DNA from: Rikenellaceae bacterium
GTDB taxonomy: Bacteria > Bacteroidota > Bacteroidia > Bacteroidales > Rikenellaceae
Direction: 5' to 3'
Assembly: GCA_015060105.1 (NCBI GenBank)
Contig: SUZD01000002.1
Coordinates: forward strand, 1 to 64,000
DNA length: 64,000 nt
The number at the start of each line of letters is the position of its first letter. Position 1 is the stretch's first letter. The notes beneath the pieces were generated by a model. That model was not told where the DNA came from, did not search any database, and saw only the letters and a list, made by a program, of their open reading frames with translations. Below, piece after piece: positions 17,204 to 27,123 of the stretch. The translations under genes were made by a program, and so were the position numbers.

Positions 17204-19762
17204 TTAAAATTCGGTTCCAATAGTGAAGTGGAATTGGCTTCCGCTTCGTTTTGTTGCTCCGGCAGGTGCGTCAAAGCCCCAACCCCAATCGACACCAAGC
17301 ATTCCGACGATAGGCAGATATACTCGAACACCGACACCCAATGAGCGTTTAACATTGAACGGGTCAAAGTTTTTCCACGAAGAGTATCCGTTACCTGCCT
17401 CGGCAAAAACCAAGCCGTAAATGGTTGAACGAGGTTGCAATAGGAAGGGGTAGCGCAACTCCAACGTGTATTTGGTATAACCACGAGCATAGTCATTCTT
17501 GGCTGTTGATTCGGCCGGCACCAATGCTCCATCGGTATAACCACGCAGACCAATCACATCGACACCATAAACACTATATCCTGTCAAACCATCACCACCA
17601 ATGGTGAAGCCCTCAAACGGCGACAACTTATTCTTATTATACGAGCCGAGGTAACCGAACTCCAAACGAGCCATCAATATCAACTTATTGGCAGGATCCA
17701 GCGGTGTGAACAATTTGCCTTTGAATTGCCATTTATGGTACTCAATCCAGCCATAACGCAGATTGTTGCTCATTGACTTATCCGAATAGTCACGTTTATC
17801 GAAGAGCGAGTAGGGAGGTGTTACCGCAACCGACAACGAGAAGTCCGAACCCGTACGAGGATAGATAGTCTGGTTTACAGAGCTACGACCCAATATCGCA
17901 CGGAAGCTAATGATATTGCTCGAACCATTCGACACGATAAAGCTTGTCCAATCCTTCAACATATAGCGTTGATACGACAACTCGGTATAGAGCGAGAAGT
18001 AGGGGTCGGGCCAACGCAGACGCTGACCAATACCTGCCGACACACCAAATGTACGGAAGTGGGCGTTGCCCTCCTGCCAAGCATAATAAGCATCGGTCTC
18101 GTCCGAATAGTATGCCGAGATTGAGAGCGAATTGGGGCGTTTACCACCCAACCAAGGCTCCGTAAAGCTCATCGAAATAGCCTTATAGTAGGTACCATTG
18201 GATTGTCCTTGAATACGGAGTTGTTGGTTTTGTCCTTGCGGATAGGGTCGCCAAGCGTCTTTCTTGAAGAACTTACGAAGCGACAAGTTATTGAGTTGCA
18301 CTCCAATCGAGCCGACAAACATACCGGCACCCCAACCACCCGAGATATCGACCTTATCACTTGCTTGCTCCTCCAATGGCCATGCAATATCCACCGAATT
18401 GGCAGTAACAGGTTGGGGAACAGGTTGAATACTCTCGGCGTTAAAGTGACCCATACTATTAAGACGGTAAACCGTCTCCATCAACAACGAGCGGTTATAC
18501 AAATCTCCGGGTTGTGTTACCAACTCACGACGAATAACCTCGTCATTCACACGGTTGTTACCCGAAATCTCGACATTATTGATTGTAAAGGGCTCTCCCT
18601 CAAAAATTTTGATTTCGAGGTCGATTGAGTCCTCGCCAACAATGGTTTCACTCGGGTCAATTTTCGCCATCAGATAACCATTGTTCTGATATAGCGAGTT
18701 TATGGTCGATTCGTCATCAATATTATCTTCCTTACCATAACCCAAACGCTTATACAAAGTCTTGCGGTCGTACAAATCGCCCGATTTAACACCCAACAAA
18801 GTCTTCAAATCGCGTGTATCATAAACACTATTACCGACCCAAGTGATATTACGGAAATAGTACTGATTACCCTCGTGTACTTTGACATACAAGCCAATAC
18901 GATTTTCCTTATCGGGAATAGGGTAGAGCGAGTCTGCCAAAATTGCGGCGTTACGATAACCCTTCGAGTTATAGAAGTCGAGCAAGTTCTCCTTATCCTC
19001 CTCAAACTCCTTCTCTTTGAACTTATTATTTTGGAAGAACAGAGGACTAACTTTATGTATTTTCTTAAAGGTACGAGCCAAACGCTTATCGGGGAATGCC
19101 TCATTGCCATCAAAAACAATCTCACCCACACGCACCTTTGTCTTGCGGTCAATTACAAACTTGATGTTTACGGCATTTTGAATAACATTGTCGTTCGAAA
19201 TGACAGTCGAGACCTCTACATTGCGGAAACCTTTATCGACATAGAAGTTACGAATGATATTCTCGCAATTATTGATAAGGTGTTCCGACAGTTCAACGCC
19301 TCGTTTCAGGTCTTGCAATTTCTCTTTCAAATCGCTGGTTTCGCCCTTACGCGCACCAACATACTCCCAACGATAAACTCTCGGGCGCTCCTGCAAAACG
19401 ATGTCAATATCGACAACATTGCCAGCTTGCGGGTGTGCAATAATCTGCACGTCCGAGAAGTAGCGCATGCTCCACAATTTATTGATAGCATTGGAAATTC
19501 GGGAACTCGGAATGGTAATACTGTCGCCGCGAGTAAAACCGACATTGGAGCGAATCACATTGGCGTCAAAGAATTTTACGCCTTTCACCTTAACATCTCC
19601 AATCACATATCGTTGTGACTTTTGATAGTCGGCCGTTGCGGTCACTTGTTGTTGAGAGAGTGTGTCGCTTGGTTGTTGGGCCGAAACATCAACCCACATC
19701 GACAGCATCATCACAACTAATAATATAAGGTATCTCATCACTCCTTTTACTCTTCTATTCAT
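17204..19762 (-). CDS. bamA: outer membrane protein assembly factor BamA
   Basis: Omp85-family insertase of beta-barrel proteins in the outer membrane. A signal peptide ending in SAQ is followed by POTRA repeats (about residues 50-450; blocks such as VKGVKFFDANVIRSN and VEISGNNRVNDEVIRR). A C-terminal barrel contains the VIGLRGYTDG signature and ends in aromatic F. Start: the ATG at 19762 overlaps the uppS stop by 8 nt; an internal ATG at 19738, preceded by AAAAGGAG, gives MRYLILLVVM and is an equally good signal peptide. 852 aa is typical for the phylum. Operon with uppS upstream and two ompH genes downstream. Confidence 0.95.
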   Translation of the reverse strand: MNRRVKGVMRYLILLVVMMLSMWVDVSAQQPSDTLSQQQVTATADYQKSQRYVIGDVKVKGVKFFDANVIRSNVGFTRGDSITIPSSRISNAINKLWSMRYFSDVQIIAHPQAGNVVDIDIVLQERPRVYRWEYVGARKGETSDLKEKLQDLKRGVELSEHLINNCENIIRNFYVDKGFRNVEVSTVISNDNVIQNAVNIKFVIDRKTKVRVGEIVFDGNEAFPDKRLARTFKKIHKVSPLFFQNNKFKEKEFEEDKENLLDFYNSKGYRNAAILADSLYPIPDKENRIGLYVKVHEGNQYYFRNITWVGNSVYDTRDLKTLLGVKSGDLYDRKTLYKRLGYGKEDNIDDESTINSLYQNNGYLMAKIDPSETIVGEDSIDLEIKIFEGEPFTINNVEISGNNRVNDEVIRRELVTQPGDLYNRSLLMETVYRLNSMGHFNAESIQPVPQPVTANSVDIAWPLEEQASDKVDISGGWGAGMFVGSIGVQLNNLSLRKFFKKDAWRPYPQGQNQQLRIQGQSNGTYYKAISMSFTEPWLGGKRPNSLSISAYYSDETDAYYAWQEGNAHFRTFGVSAGIGQRLRWPDPYFSLYTELSYQRYMLKDWTSFIVSNGSSNIISFRAILGRSSVNQTIYPRTGSDFSLSVAVTPPYSLFDKRDYSDKSMSNNLRYGWIEYHKWQFKGKLFTPLDPANKLILMARLEFGYLGSYNKNKLSPFEGFTIGGDGLTGYSVYGVDVIGLRGYTDGALVPAESTAKNDYARGYTKYTLELRYPFLLQPRSTIYGLVFAEAGNGYSSWKNFDPFNVKRSLGVGVRVYLPIVGMLGVDWGWGFDAPAGATKRSGSQFHFTIGTEF

Positions 19763-20474
19763 TATTCAACAAGCCAAAACGGCGATCACGCTTATTGTAC
19801 GCCTCTATCGCATTCACAAGTTGCGCCTCATCGAAATCGGGCCACAACACATCCATAAAATAGAGTTCACTATAAGATGCTTGCCACATCAAAAAGTTAC
19901 TCAAACGGCACTCTCCGCTTGTACGCACCACCAAATCAGGGTCGGGGATATCTGCCGTATATAGATTCTCCGTTATGGTTTGTTCTGTTATATCTTCTAC
20001 TTTCAAATCTCCCGCAACCACTCGCTCGGCAATCATACGCACAGCGCGAGTTATCTCGCTACGAGAACTATAATTAAACGCCAACAACAGCGTCAGGGTT
20101 TTGCCATCAGCTGTTTTGCGTTCAATATCATCGATACTTGCATTGACCTTCTCGGACAAAGCGCTACGGTCGCCAAGAATACGAACAGCAACACCTTGTT
20201 TGCACAACTCCGGAGTTTCGCTTGCTATACTACTACACATCAACTCCATAAGAGCGTTTACCTCCTCGGCGGGACGTCCCCAATTCTCGGTTGAGAATGT
20301 GTACAAAGTCAGATACTTAATGCCATACTTCGGACAAGCCTTTATGACTCGACGTACACTTTCTACGCCCTGCATATGGCCATAAACACGCTCCTTGCCA
20401 TGAGCTTTCGCCCAACGGCCATTGCCGTCCATGATGATAGCAATGTGTTGCGGTATTTTCTCAAACTTGGTCAC
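19755..20474 (-). CDS. uppS: isoprenyl transferase (undecaprenyl diphosphate synthase)
   Basis: Elongates farnesyl diphosphate to the undecaprenyl carrier for peptidoglycan and LPS. The IAIIMDGNGRWAKAHG signature carries the catalytic Asp; TLYTFSTENWGRP and the C-terminal DPDLVVRTSGECRLSNFLMWQ are diagnostic. The track starts at a TTG (20498), but that TTG is inside a -7 box (TATCTTTG). The GTG at 20474 (then TKFEKIPQHIAIIMDG) is therefore preferred, giving 239 aa. First gene of the bamA operon. Confidence 0.93.
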   Translation of the reverse strand: MTKFEKIPQHIAIIMDGNGRWAKAHGKERVYGHMQGVESVRRVIKACPKYGIKYLTLYTFSTENWGRPAEEVNALMELMCSSIASETPELCKQGVAVRILGDRSALSEKVNASIDDIERKTADGKTLTLLLAFNYSSRSEITRAVRMIAERVVAGDLKVEDITEQTITENLYTADIPDPDLVVRTSGECRLSNFLMWQASYSELYFMDVLWPDFDEAQLVNAIEAYNKRDRRFGLLNNE

Positions 20475-20495
20475 TATTGTATCCGTATTAAGGCA

Positions 20496-20503
20496 CAAAG
20501 ATA
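20496..20503 (-). promoter_or_regulatory. -7 box of the uppS-bamA-ompH operon
   Basis: Reads TATCTTTG on the minus strand. Transcription would begin near 20492, downstream of the TTG codon used by the ORF track. No strong -33 element at ideal spacing. Confidence 0.6.
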
Positions 20504-20536
20504 AACATAAAAAAATTATTACGATTGCAAAATCGA

Positions 20537-21421
20537 TTATTTTTCACGTGGATCGACTCCCCACATCATCTTATTACGTAACGTGTCGAAAAACGAAATA
20601 TTTTGAAACTTGGCTATAAATACTGTTTTTTTTGACTTTGCAACCCTAAAAGTTGCATTACTCGGCACCTGATAAATGCAGTTATCAAGAGTTACGGTCG
20701 CATTGGGTGATTGTGACGTGAGAGTAAACTGCAACTCGGTTGTATCGGGTACAACAAGCGGGCGCATAGACAAATTATGCGGTGCAATGGGCGACAATAC
20801 GAAGCAGTTGCAATCGGGTGCAATAATAGGGCCTCCGACACTCAATGAATAGGCGGTCGAACCGGAAGGAGTGGACAAAATGATACCATCGCCTGCATAG
20901 CGAGCCACCATCTGTTCGCCTGCAAATGTATCGACATATATCATACTTGTATCCTGTCGTTGTATCGAAAATTCGTTAAACGCATAGGGGAATGGCGGAC
21001 GAACAGGAAAATCGCCCGAGATTTCGAGCATCGAGCGCTTCTCGATAACGAAGTTTCCACCAACAATCTCTTCGAGTGCCTCCTCGATATTCAGCGTCGG
21101 AATACTTGACAAAAATCCGAGATGGCCACAATTAACACCCACCAACGGAATCTGATTACCGGCCAAACGTCGCACTGCTTCAAGGAATGTTCCATCGCCA
21201 CCATAGCTAACCATAATAGCGTCAGCAACATCGTCCAAAGGGGGTAATGTTGTAAATATAGACTCGTGCGGCAATACTATTCCGCACAACTTTTGCATCA
21301 ACTCGGCAAGTTCCGCATTTACCATAAGTTGCACGCCCAAACGCTCTGTAACTTCGACGATTTTACTGAGGTCTGCGGCTGTGTGAGAAGGCAGCGGACG
21401 CGAAAAAAAGTAGATTTTCAT
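20537..21421 (-). CDS. nadK: NAD kinase
   Basis: Phosphorylates NAD to NADP with ATP; cytosolic. The catalytic GGDG motif appears in [13 protein letters not shown], and the substrate-binding block [23 protein letters not shown] is complete. 294 aa is normal. Divergent from pdxJ, with a -7 box at 21457. It ends 33 nt before the uppS -7 box, so the following operon has its own promoter. Confidence 0.96.
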   Translation of the reverse strand: MKIYFFSRPLPSHTAADLSKIVEVTERLGVQLMVNAELAELMQKLCGIVLPHESIFTTLPPLDDVADAIMVSYGGDGTFLEAVRRLAGNQIPLVGVNCGHLGFLSSIPTLNIEEALEEIVGGNFVIEKRSMLEISGDFPVRPPFPYAFNEFSIQRQDTSMIYVDTFAGEQMVARYAGDGIILSTPSGSTAYSLSVGGPIIAPDCNCFVLSPIAPHNLSMRPLVVPDTTELQFTLTSQSPNATVTLDNCIYQVPSNATFRVAKSKKTVFIAKFQNISFFDTLRNKMMWGVDPREK

Positions 21422-21456
21422 TTCAATAACGAAAAATAGTGGTAACTTTACACCTG

Positions 21457-21464
21457 CAAATATA
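21457..21464 (-). promoter_or_regulatory. nadK -7 box
   Basis: Reads TATATTTG on the minus strand with a leader of about 30 nt to nadK. A weaker plus-strand box (TAACTTTA, 21443-21450) may serve pdxJ. Confidence 0.5.
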
Positions 21465-21473
21465 CAAATTTAT

Positions 21474-22196
21474 ATGACAAAACTCAGCGTAAACATAAAC
21501 AAGATAGCCGTTTTACGTAATTCGCGTGGCGGAAATGTACCTAATTTATTGAAAGTTGCCGGTGATATTGAGCGTTTTGGAGCCGAAGGAATCACAGTTC
21601 ACCCGCGTCCCGACGAGCGTCACATTCGTTATTCCGACGTTTATGACCTCAAACCAATGCTAACAACGGAGTTCAATATCGAGGGTAATCCTATCCCGAA
21701 GTTCATTGACCTTGTGAACGACATTTGTCCTGCGCAAGTAACACTCGTTCCCGATGCCGAGAACGCAATCACTTCAAACGCAGGCTGGGATACTATCAAT
21801 AACGCCTCGTTTTTGCGCGAGGTTACTACCGAATTCAAAAAACACGGAATCCGAGTTTCGATATTCGTTGATCCCGACGCCCGAATGGTCGAGGGAGCTG
21901 CCGCAGTTGGTGCCGACCGTGTCGAATTGTACACCGAGGCATACGCTCGTCAATATACCGAGTTGTCTCCCGCAGAGGCCATTGCTCCTTATCTTGTTGC
22001 TGCCGAAGAGGCACGCAAATGCGGACTCGGACTTAATGCAGGCCACGATTTGAGTCTCGAAAATATAGAGTACTTTGCAAAGCAAATACCTTGGCTCAAT
22101 GAGGTGTCTATCGGTCACGCTCTCATCTCCGAGTCTTTATACCTCGGACTTGAAAATGTTGTCGGTATGTATTTGCGAAAACTTCAAAACAGATAA
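21474..22196 (+). CDS. pdxJ: pyridoxine 5'-phosphate synthase
   Basis: Condenses 1-deoxyxylulose 5-phosphate with 3-amino-2-oxopropyl phosphate to make pyridoxine phosphate. A TIM barrel with family blocks [36 protein letters not shown] and GLNAGHDL, then [11 protein letters not shown]. 240 aa is normal. First gene of a five-gene tight operon (pdxJ-cca-pyrD-cinA-glycosyltransferase, gaps of 3-7 nt). Confidence 0.96.
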   Translation: MTKLSVNINKIAVLRNSRGGNVPNLLKVAGDIERFGAEGITVHPRPDERHIRYSDVYDLKPMLTTEFNIEGNPIPKFIDLVNDICPAQVTLVPDAENAITSNAGWDTINNASFLREVTTEFKKHGIRVSIFVDPDARMVEGAAAVGADRVELYTEAYARQYTELSPAEAIAPYLVAAEEARKCGLGLNAGHDLSLENIEYFAKQIPWLNEVSIGHALISESLYLGLENVVGMYLRKLQNR

Positions 22197-22199
22197 ATT

Positions 22200-23597
22200 T
22201 TGCAACCTTTATCATTACCCATATTCCGACTCGTTTCGGACATTGTAAGTGAGATGGGCGTCGAAGCCTATGTCATTGGCGGTTATGTTCGTGATTACTA
22301 TCTGCATCGCCCATGCGACGATGTGGATATTGTGGTTGTGGGCGATGGCATTGCCGTAGCGAGTGCAATAGGCAAAAAGTTGCGTACCAAAGTATCTATT
22401 TTCAAACGTTTTGGAACGGCTATGTTGCGCGCCGATGGTATGGAGATTGAGTTTGTCGGAGCTCGCAAAGAGTCCTATTCTCCCGACTCGCGCAAACCAT
22501 CGGTCGAGGCCGGTACACTGGAAGACGACCAACTGCGCCGTGACTTCACTATCAATGCGTTGGCGTGGTCGCTGGGCCGTGACGATTTCGGACGACTTGT
22601 CGATCCGTTCGGTGGTATGGAGGATATGGAAGATTGTATTATCCGCACCCCTTGCGACCCCGATATTACATTCTCGGACGACCCTCTGCGAATGATGCGC
22701 GCCATTCGCTTCGCATCACAGCTCGGGTTTGATATTTGCGACGAAACATTCGAGGCAATACAGCGCAATGCCGAACGCATCAAAATTGTATCCAAAGAGC
22801 GCATCATCATAGAATTGAATAAAATCGTTCTTTCGCCGGTTCCGTCTATTGGCTTTACACTATTGAGTAATGCAGGATTGTTACCTCTTATTTTTCCCGA
22901 GATGGAACGCCTCAAAGGTGTGGAGCGACGAGGAGCCAACTCGCACAAAGACAACTTTGAACATACGCTGAAAGTTTTGGATAACATTGCCCTTAAAACC
23001 AACGACTTGTGGCTGCGATGGGCTGCCGTTGTTCACGACATTGCCAAACCGCTTACCAAAGCATACGACCCCAAGTTGGGTTGGACATTCCATGGCCACG
23101 AGGCTTTGGGCGCGAAGTTGGTACCACATATTTTCCGCAATATGCGCCTGCCACTTAACGAGCATATGAAATTCGTTCAAAAGTTGGTTGGGTTGCACTT
23201 GCGCCCCATAATTTTGGCGGAGGAGGTTACCGACTCGGCAGTCAGACGTCTGCTGTTTGAGGCTGGCGATGACGTCGAGGCGCTTATGACTTTGTGCGAA
23301 GCAGACATAACCTCGGCCAATGACGCCAAAGTCAAACGCTTCTTGGCTAACTTCCAACTTGTCAGACAGAAGATGCGCGAGATTGAGGAAAAAGACCGTA
23401 TTCGCAACTTCCAACCACCAATTGACGGCGAACTTATTATGCGCACTTATGGCATAGAGCCTTGTCGTGAGGTCGGAGAGATTAAAGCAGTTATCAAAGA
23501 TGCTATTCTCGATGGCAAAATTGCCAACGACTACGATGAGGCATACGCACTTATGGAAAAACTTGCAGCCGAAAAAGGATTCACGAAAGTAATATAA
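22200..23597 (+). CDS. cca: CCA tRNA nucleotidyltransferase with HD domain
   Basis: Adds or repairs the 3' CCA of tRNAs, which matters here because the tRNA genes lack CCA. The nucleotidyltransferase head has GGYVRDYYLHRPCDDVDIVV with the catalytic DxD and RRDFTINAL; the HD domain (AAVVHDIAKPL) follows at about residue 275. 465 aa. The start is TTG at 22200, 3 nt after the pdxJ stop; no in-frame ATG occurs before the conserved GGYVRD block, so TTG is likely real. Confidence 0.93.
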   Translation: MQPLSLPIFRLVSDIVSEMGVEAYVIGGYVRDYYLHRPCDDVDIVVVGDGIAVASAIGKKLRTKVSIFKRFGTAMLRADGMEIEFVGARKESYSPDSRKPSVEAGTLEDDQLRRDFTINALAWSLGRDDFGRLVDPFGGMEDMEDCIIRTPCDPDITFSDDPLRMMRAIRFASQLGFDICDETFEAIQRNAERIKIVSKERIIIELNKIVLSPVPSIGFTLLSNAGLLPLIFPEMERLKGVERRGANSHKDNFEHTLKVLDNIALKTNDLWLRWAAVVHDIAKPLTKAYDPKLGWTFHGHEALGAKLVPHIFRNMRLPLNEHMKFVQKLVGLHLRPIILAEEVTDSAVRRLLFEAGDDVEALMTLCEADITSANDAKVKRFLANFQLVRQKMREIEEKDRIRNFQPPIDGELIMRTYGIEPCREVGEIKAVIKDAILDGKIANDYDEAYALMEKLAAEKGFTKVI

Positions 23598-23604
23598 ATC
23601 AAAT

Positions 23605-24636
23605 ATGTACAAAAAACTAATACGCCCAATTCTGTTTCTATTCAACCCCGAAACTGCGCACAAATTCACAGCCGCGATGTTGCGATTCTTTGGCGCGTTG
23701 CCACTGGGACGACGCATTATTGCTCTGTTTTGCAAGGTAGAACACCCCTCACTCGAACGCGAGGTGCTTGGCATAAAGTTTCCCAATCCAATTGGAGTTG
23801 CTGCCGGATTGGATAAAGATGCCACATTCTATCGTGAACTTTCGGCTTTGGGCTTCGGTTTTATTGAGGTAGGTGCCGTTACTCCTCGTCCGCAACCAGG
23901 TAATGCAAAACCGCGTTGCTTCCGACTTAAAAAAGACAGGGGCCTTATAAACCGCTTTGGTTTCAATAATCTCGGTATGGAGAAGATGGCCGAGCGCTTG
24001 TCGGCAAAACGCAAGAAGGGTATTGTTGTAGGCGTAAACCTCGGCAAAAACAGCGACACCCCCAACGAGCAGGCTGCAAGTGACTATCTCAAATCCTTCC
24101 GTGCGCTCTATGATTCAGCCGATTACTTTGTAGTAAATGTAAGTTGTCCCAATGTCGAGAATATCGGAAAGTTACAAAACAAGGACTCTATTTCGGAGAT
24201 TTTGGAGCCAATGTTTGACTTCCGTCGCGGACAAAACAACTATCGTCCGATTCTCGTCAAAGTTTCACCTGATTTAAGTTTCGAACAGTTGGACGAGATT
24301 GTCGATGTACTTATCGAAACTCCGCTGGACGGACTTGTTGCGACCAATACAACCACATCGCGCGACAACCTTAAAACCTCGGAAAAACGCATTAAACGCA
24401 TTGGTCGTGGCGGTTTGAGTGGTGCTCCATTGCATACACGAGCTGTCGAGGTTGTGCGCTATTTGCACAAGAAAACAGAGGGCAACTATCCGATTATTGG
24501 CGTAGGAGGAATTATGTCTGTCGATGAAGCACAAGAGATGTTGGACGCAGGTGCGAACCTTATCCAGCTCTACACTGGCTTCATTTATGAAGGCCCATCG
24601 CTTGTTAAAAACATCTGTAAACGATTGATAAAATAA
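23605..24636 (+). CDS. pyrD: quinone-dependent dihydroorotate dehydrogenase (class 2)
   Basis: Oxidises dihydroorotate to orotate in pyrimidine synthesis, passing electrons to quinone at the membrane. The N-terminal amphipathic helices (LIRPILFLFNPETAHKFT) and the PNPIGVAAGLDKDA, VGAVTPRPQPGN and IGVGGIMS blocks are class 2, 343 aa. The catalytic loop reads VNVSCPN, with Cys where E. coli class 2 PyrD has Ser and class 1 enzymes have Cys. Third gene of the pdxJ operon. Confidence 0.94.
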   Translation: MYKKLIRPILFLFNPETAHKFTAAMLRFFGALPLGRRIIALFCKVEHPSLEREVLGIKFPNPIGVAAGLDKDATFYRELSALGFGFIEVGAVTPRPQPGNAKPRCFRLKKDRGLINRFGFNNLGMEKMAERLSAKRKKGIVVGVNLGKNSDTPNEQAASDYLKSFRALYDSADYFVVNVSCPNVENIGKLQNKDSISEILEPMFDFRRGQNNYRPILVKVSPDLSFEQLDEIVDVLIETPLDGLVATNTTTSRDNLKTSEKRIKRIGRGGLSGAPLHTRAVEVVRYLHKKTEGNYPIIGVGGIMSVDEAQEMLDAGANLIQLYTGFIYEGPSLVKNICKRLIK

Positions 24637-24643
24637 CAGCTAA

Positions 24644-25918
24644 ATGAATGCAACACTCATAACCATTGGCGACGAATTACTTATCGGCCAAGTGGTTGAC
24701 ACCAACTCTTGCTTCATATCGCGCAAGTTTGGTGATTGTGGTATTCGTGTAATTGAGCGCACCTCGATAGGAGATGACGCTGGCACCATTATTGCAACAC
24801 TTAATCGAGTGCTGCAACAATCCGAAATCGTTGTTATAACAGGAGGCCTGGGTCCAACGAAGGACGACCTTACCAAGCATACTTTGGCGCGTTATTTTGA
24901 TTCAAAACTCGTACAAGACCCTGCAACATACCGTTTTGTCGAGCAAATGCTCGCTCGTCGGGGTATCGAATTTAACGAGTTAAATCAAGCGCAAGCCCTT
25001 GTACCAGAGTGCTGTACTGTTCTCCCAAACAGAAACGGCACCGCCCCAGGAATGTGGTTTGATACCGAAGACGGAAAGATTGTTATCTCGCTACCTGGCG
25101 TGCCATTCGAGATGGAGGCGCTTATAACCGACGAGGTTGTTCCGCGCCTTGTGAATCGCTTTGCTTTGAAGTCGATTATTCATCGTACAATGATTACTTT
25201 CGGAATGGCAGAGTCGGTTTTGGCAGCCACCATAGCCGATTGGGAAGACGCCTTGCCCAAAGAGTTACATTTGGCCTATCTGCCCAACCCCAAAGCCATA
25301 AGACTACGCTTATCATGTTACGACATAGAGCGCGAAAAGGGCGAAGCCATGATAGGTAAAGCGTTTGATGAATTAAATGCTATAATTCCCGAATATATAC
25401 TTGGTTACGAGGGCGCATCAGTTGCCGAAGAGGTTGCCAAAATTCTATATCAAAGAGGAGCAACATTGGCAGTTGCCGAGTCGTGTACGGGCGGAAAAAT
25501 AGCCAACACTTTTACCGCTATGGCAGGTGCTTCGGAGTACTTCAAATGCGGTGTTGTGGCGTATGCCAACGAAGCGAAACAGGCCTTGCTTGGAGTAAAA
25601 CCCGAAACACTTAACACATATGGAGCCGTAAGTCAGCAAGTCGCCGAACAGATGGCCGAAGGGGTGCGCAGAGTAGGGCAGAGCGACTACGCAATCGCAA
25701 CCACAGGCATTGCAGGTCCAACGGGAGGTAGTGACGAAAAGCCCGTAGGTACGGTTTGGATTGCTATTGCAACACCAACGCAAACTATCGCTCGAAAGAT
25801 GACGTACGGACAAATACGAATACAAAACATTGAGCGTGCCACAACATCAGCAATCAACCTTTTGCGCTTGGCACTGCTCGATAAAATTGACACAGCAACA
25901 TCTGATACAATATTATAG
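24644..25918 (+). CDS. cinA: CinA family protein, nicotinamide-nucleotide amidase
   Basis: Two-domain protein. The N-terminal COG1058/MoCF-like domain (ITIGDELLIGQVVDTNS, GGLGPTKDDLT) belongs to the ADP-ribose pyrophosphatase-type module. The C-terminal PncC-type domain (LAVAESCTGGKIANTFTAM, TGIAGPTGGSDEKPVGTVW) deamidates nicotinamide mononucleotide. 424 aa is full length. Known role: pyridine nucleotide recycling; the competence-linked name is historical. Fourth gene in the pdxJ operon; its stop is 4 nt before the glycosyltransferase start. Confidence 0.93.
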   Translation: MNATLITIGDELLIGQVVDTNSCFISRKFGDCGIRVIERTSIGDDAGTIIATLNRVLQQSEIVVITGGLGPTKDDLTKHTLARYFDSKLVQDPATYRFVEQMLARRGIEFNELNQAQALVPECCTVLPNRNGTAPGMWFDTEDGKIVISLPGVPFEMEALITDEVVPRLVNRFALKSIIHRTMITFGMAESVLAATIADWEDALPKELHLAYLPNPKAIRLRLSCYDIEREKGEAMIGKAFDELNAIIPEYILGYEGASVAEEVAKILYQRGATLAVAESCTGGKIANTFTAMAGASEYFKCGVVAYANEAKQALLGVKPETLNTYGAVSQQVAEQMAEGVRRVGQSDYAIATTGIAGPTGGSDEKPVGTVWIAIATPTQTIARKMTYGQIRIQNIERATTSAINLLRLALLDKIDTATSDTIL

Positions 25919-25922
25919 TTCT

Positions 25923-27050
25923 ATGAAAGTCCTTGCAATATGCCACCATGCTGGTAGTGGAATTTCGGTTATATACGAACGAATCATCGGCGAGTTGTGT
26001 CGCTATGCCGAGGTCGATGTATTGGCCGATTATACGCCTGATATTCAAGGAGTACGCAACACTTACACACACCAATTCTCGAAACAGCAAAGGAAATGGA
26101 CTCGCAAACTTCTCCATTGGTTCGGAGTACTACCGATTGTTGAGAAGTGGAGTCGCCAAGCGGTTACGCTTGTCGCCGACGACTATGATATTGTAATGGG
26201 TTTTATGGCGAGCTCACAACTAATGCCGATGGTCTGCGGCCGATATATCGCACAAAAACTGAATTGCAAATTCGGAATCTATGCCGTCGATGCTATACCG
26301 GGGCCTGGTGGTTGGACCAAACCTCACGAATACCGCAGCAAATTAAAAGCCATTCGCAACTACTATCAGTATGCCGATTATGTAGCCTCGTCGAATCCGC
26401 ACATGCTTGATTTTCAACTAACAACGTTCTCTCATAAGCCAGGATTGCAAACGGGTGTATTACTCACGCCATCACCTGACGAGGAGTTTGTTGCACCGCC
26501 ATCAACCGAGAATATATTGCTATACACGGGTAGTCTTTACGGCAAACGCAATCCGAATCACATTTTCAAGGCATTCAAACGATTACTTGCCACATACCCC
26601 GATGCGCAATTCATCATGATTGGTCTAAAAATCAAGTTACGCAAAGCCGAAAAGCATTTAAGCGCAAGCGAGCGAGAGCATATTCAAATCCTGAAACCTA
26701 CAAATAATCTTGCGCCACTGTTTGCACGAGCCAAAGTACTTATTGATATTGACGCGGACCTTGACACGGACCCATTCTTGTCGAGCAAAATTGTGTCATA
26801 TCTCAAAGTAAACCGCGTAATACTCTCCGAAACAGGCACACACTCTCCTTCGCGCGATATGTTTCGTGGTCTTGAAACCATTATTCAGTGCAACCACAAC
26901 GCCGATAGCCTATACGAAGGATTGATTAAAGCTATGAATATGGCCGATTCAAATCCCGATTTTTCGGAGCGCAACGACGTCATTCAGCAGTTCTCGATTA
27001 AGACCGTAGGTCGAAAGTTGGCCGATGACCTCCAAAAACTCTTGGGTTAA
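25923..27050 (+). CDS. glycosyltransferase (GT-B fold, GT4-like)
   Basis: 375-aa cytosolic GT-B enzyme. The N-terminal Rossmann half contains MKVLAICHHAGSGISVIYERI; the C-terminal half has ILLYTGSLYGKRNPNHIFKAF and a donor-site region around KIVSYLKVNRVILSETGTHSP. No signal or membrane helix. Acceptor and sugar unknown; an envelope polysaccharide is the usual role. The track ORF starts 31 codons earlier inside cinA; ATG 25923 fits the operon spacing. Last gene before a terminator whose stem contains its stop codon. Confidence 0.8.
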   Translation: MKVLAICHHAGSGISVIYERIIGELCRYAEVDVLADYTPDIQGVRNTYTHQFSKQQRKWTRKLLHWFGVLPIVEKWSRQAVTLVADDYDIVMGFMASSQLMPMVCGRYIAQKLNCKFGIYAVDAIPGPGGWTKPHEYRSKLKAIRNYYQYADYVASSNPHMLDFQLTTFSHKPGLQTGVLLTPSPDEEFVAPPSTENILLYTGSLYGKRNPNHIFKAFKRLLATYPDAQFIMIGLKIKLRKAEKHLSASEREHIQILKPTNNLAPLFARAKVLIDIDADLDTDPFLSSKIVSYLKVNRVILSETGTHSPSRDMFRGLETIIQCNHNADSLYEGLIKAMNMADSNPDFSERNDVIQQFSIKTVGRKLADDLQKLLG

Positions 27051-27068
27051 TCCAAGAGTTTTTTTTTT
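27036..27068 (+). terminator. terminator of the pdxJ operon
   Basis: AAACTCTTGG and CCAAGAGTTT form a 10-bp stem with the TAA stop codon in the loop region, followed by an uninterrupted T tract. Confidence 0.92.
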
Positions 27069-27086
27069 GCAAGACACCCTCTTTTA

Positions 27087-27118
27087 TTTGCAATTCCGCC
27101 CTATAATGGTTACTTTTG
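27087..27118 (+). promoter_or_regulatory. recQ promoter
   Basis: TTTG (27087-27090), a 20-nt spacer, TACTTTTG (27111-27118): a full consensus promoter. The recQ ATG begins 6 nt after the box, so the mRNA should start at or next to the start codon. Confidence 0.75.
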
Positions 27119-27123
27119 GGGTT

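Noticed and set aside
22881-23825. 314-aa minus-strand ORF
   Set aside because: Antisense of cca and pyrD, both of which carry clear catalytic motifs.
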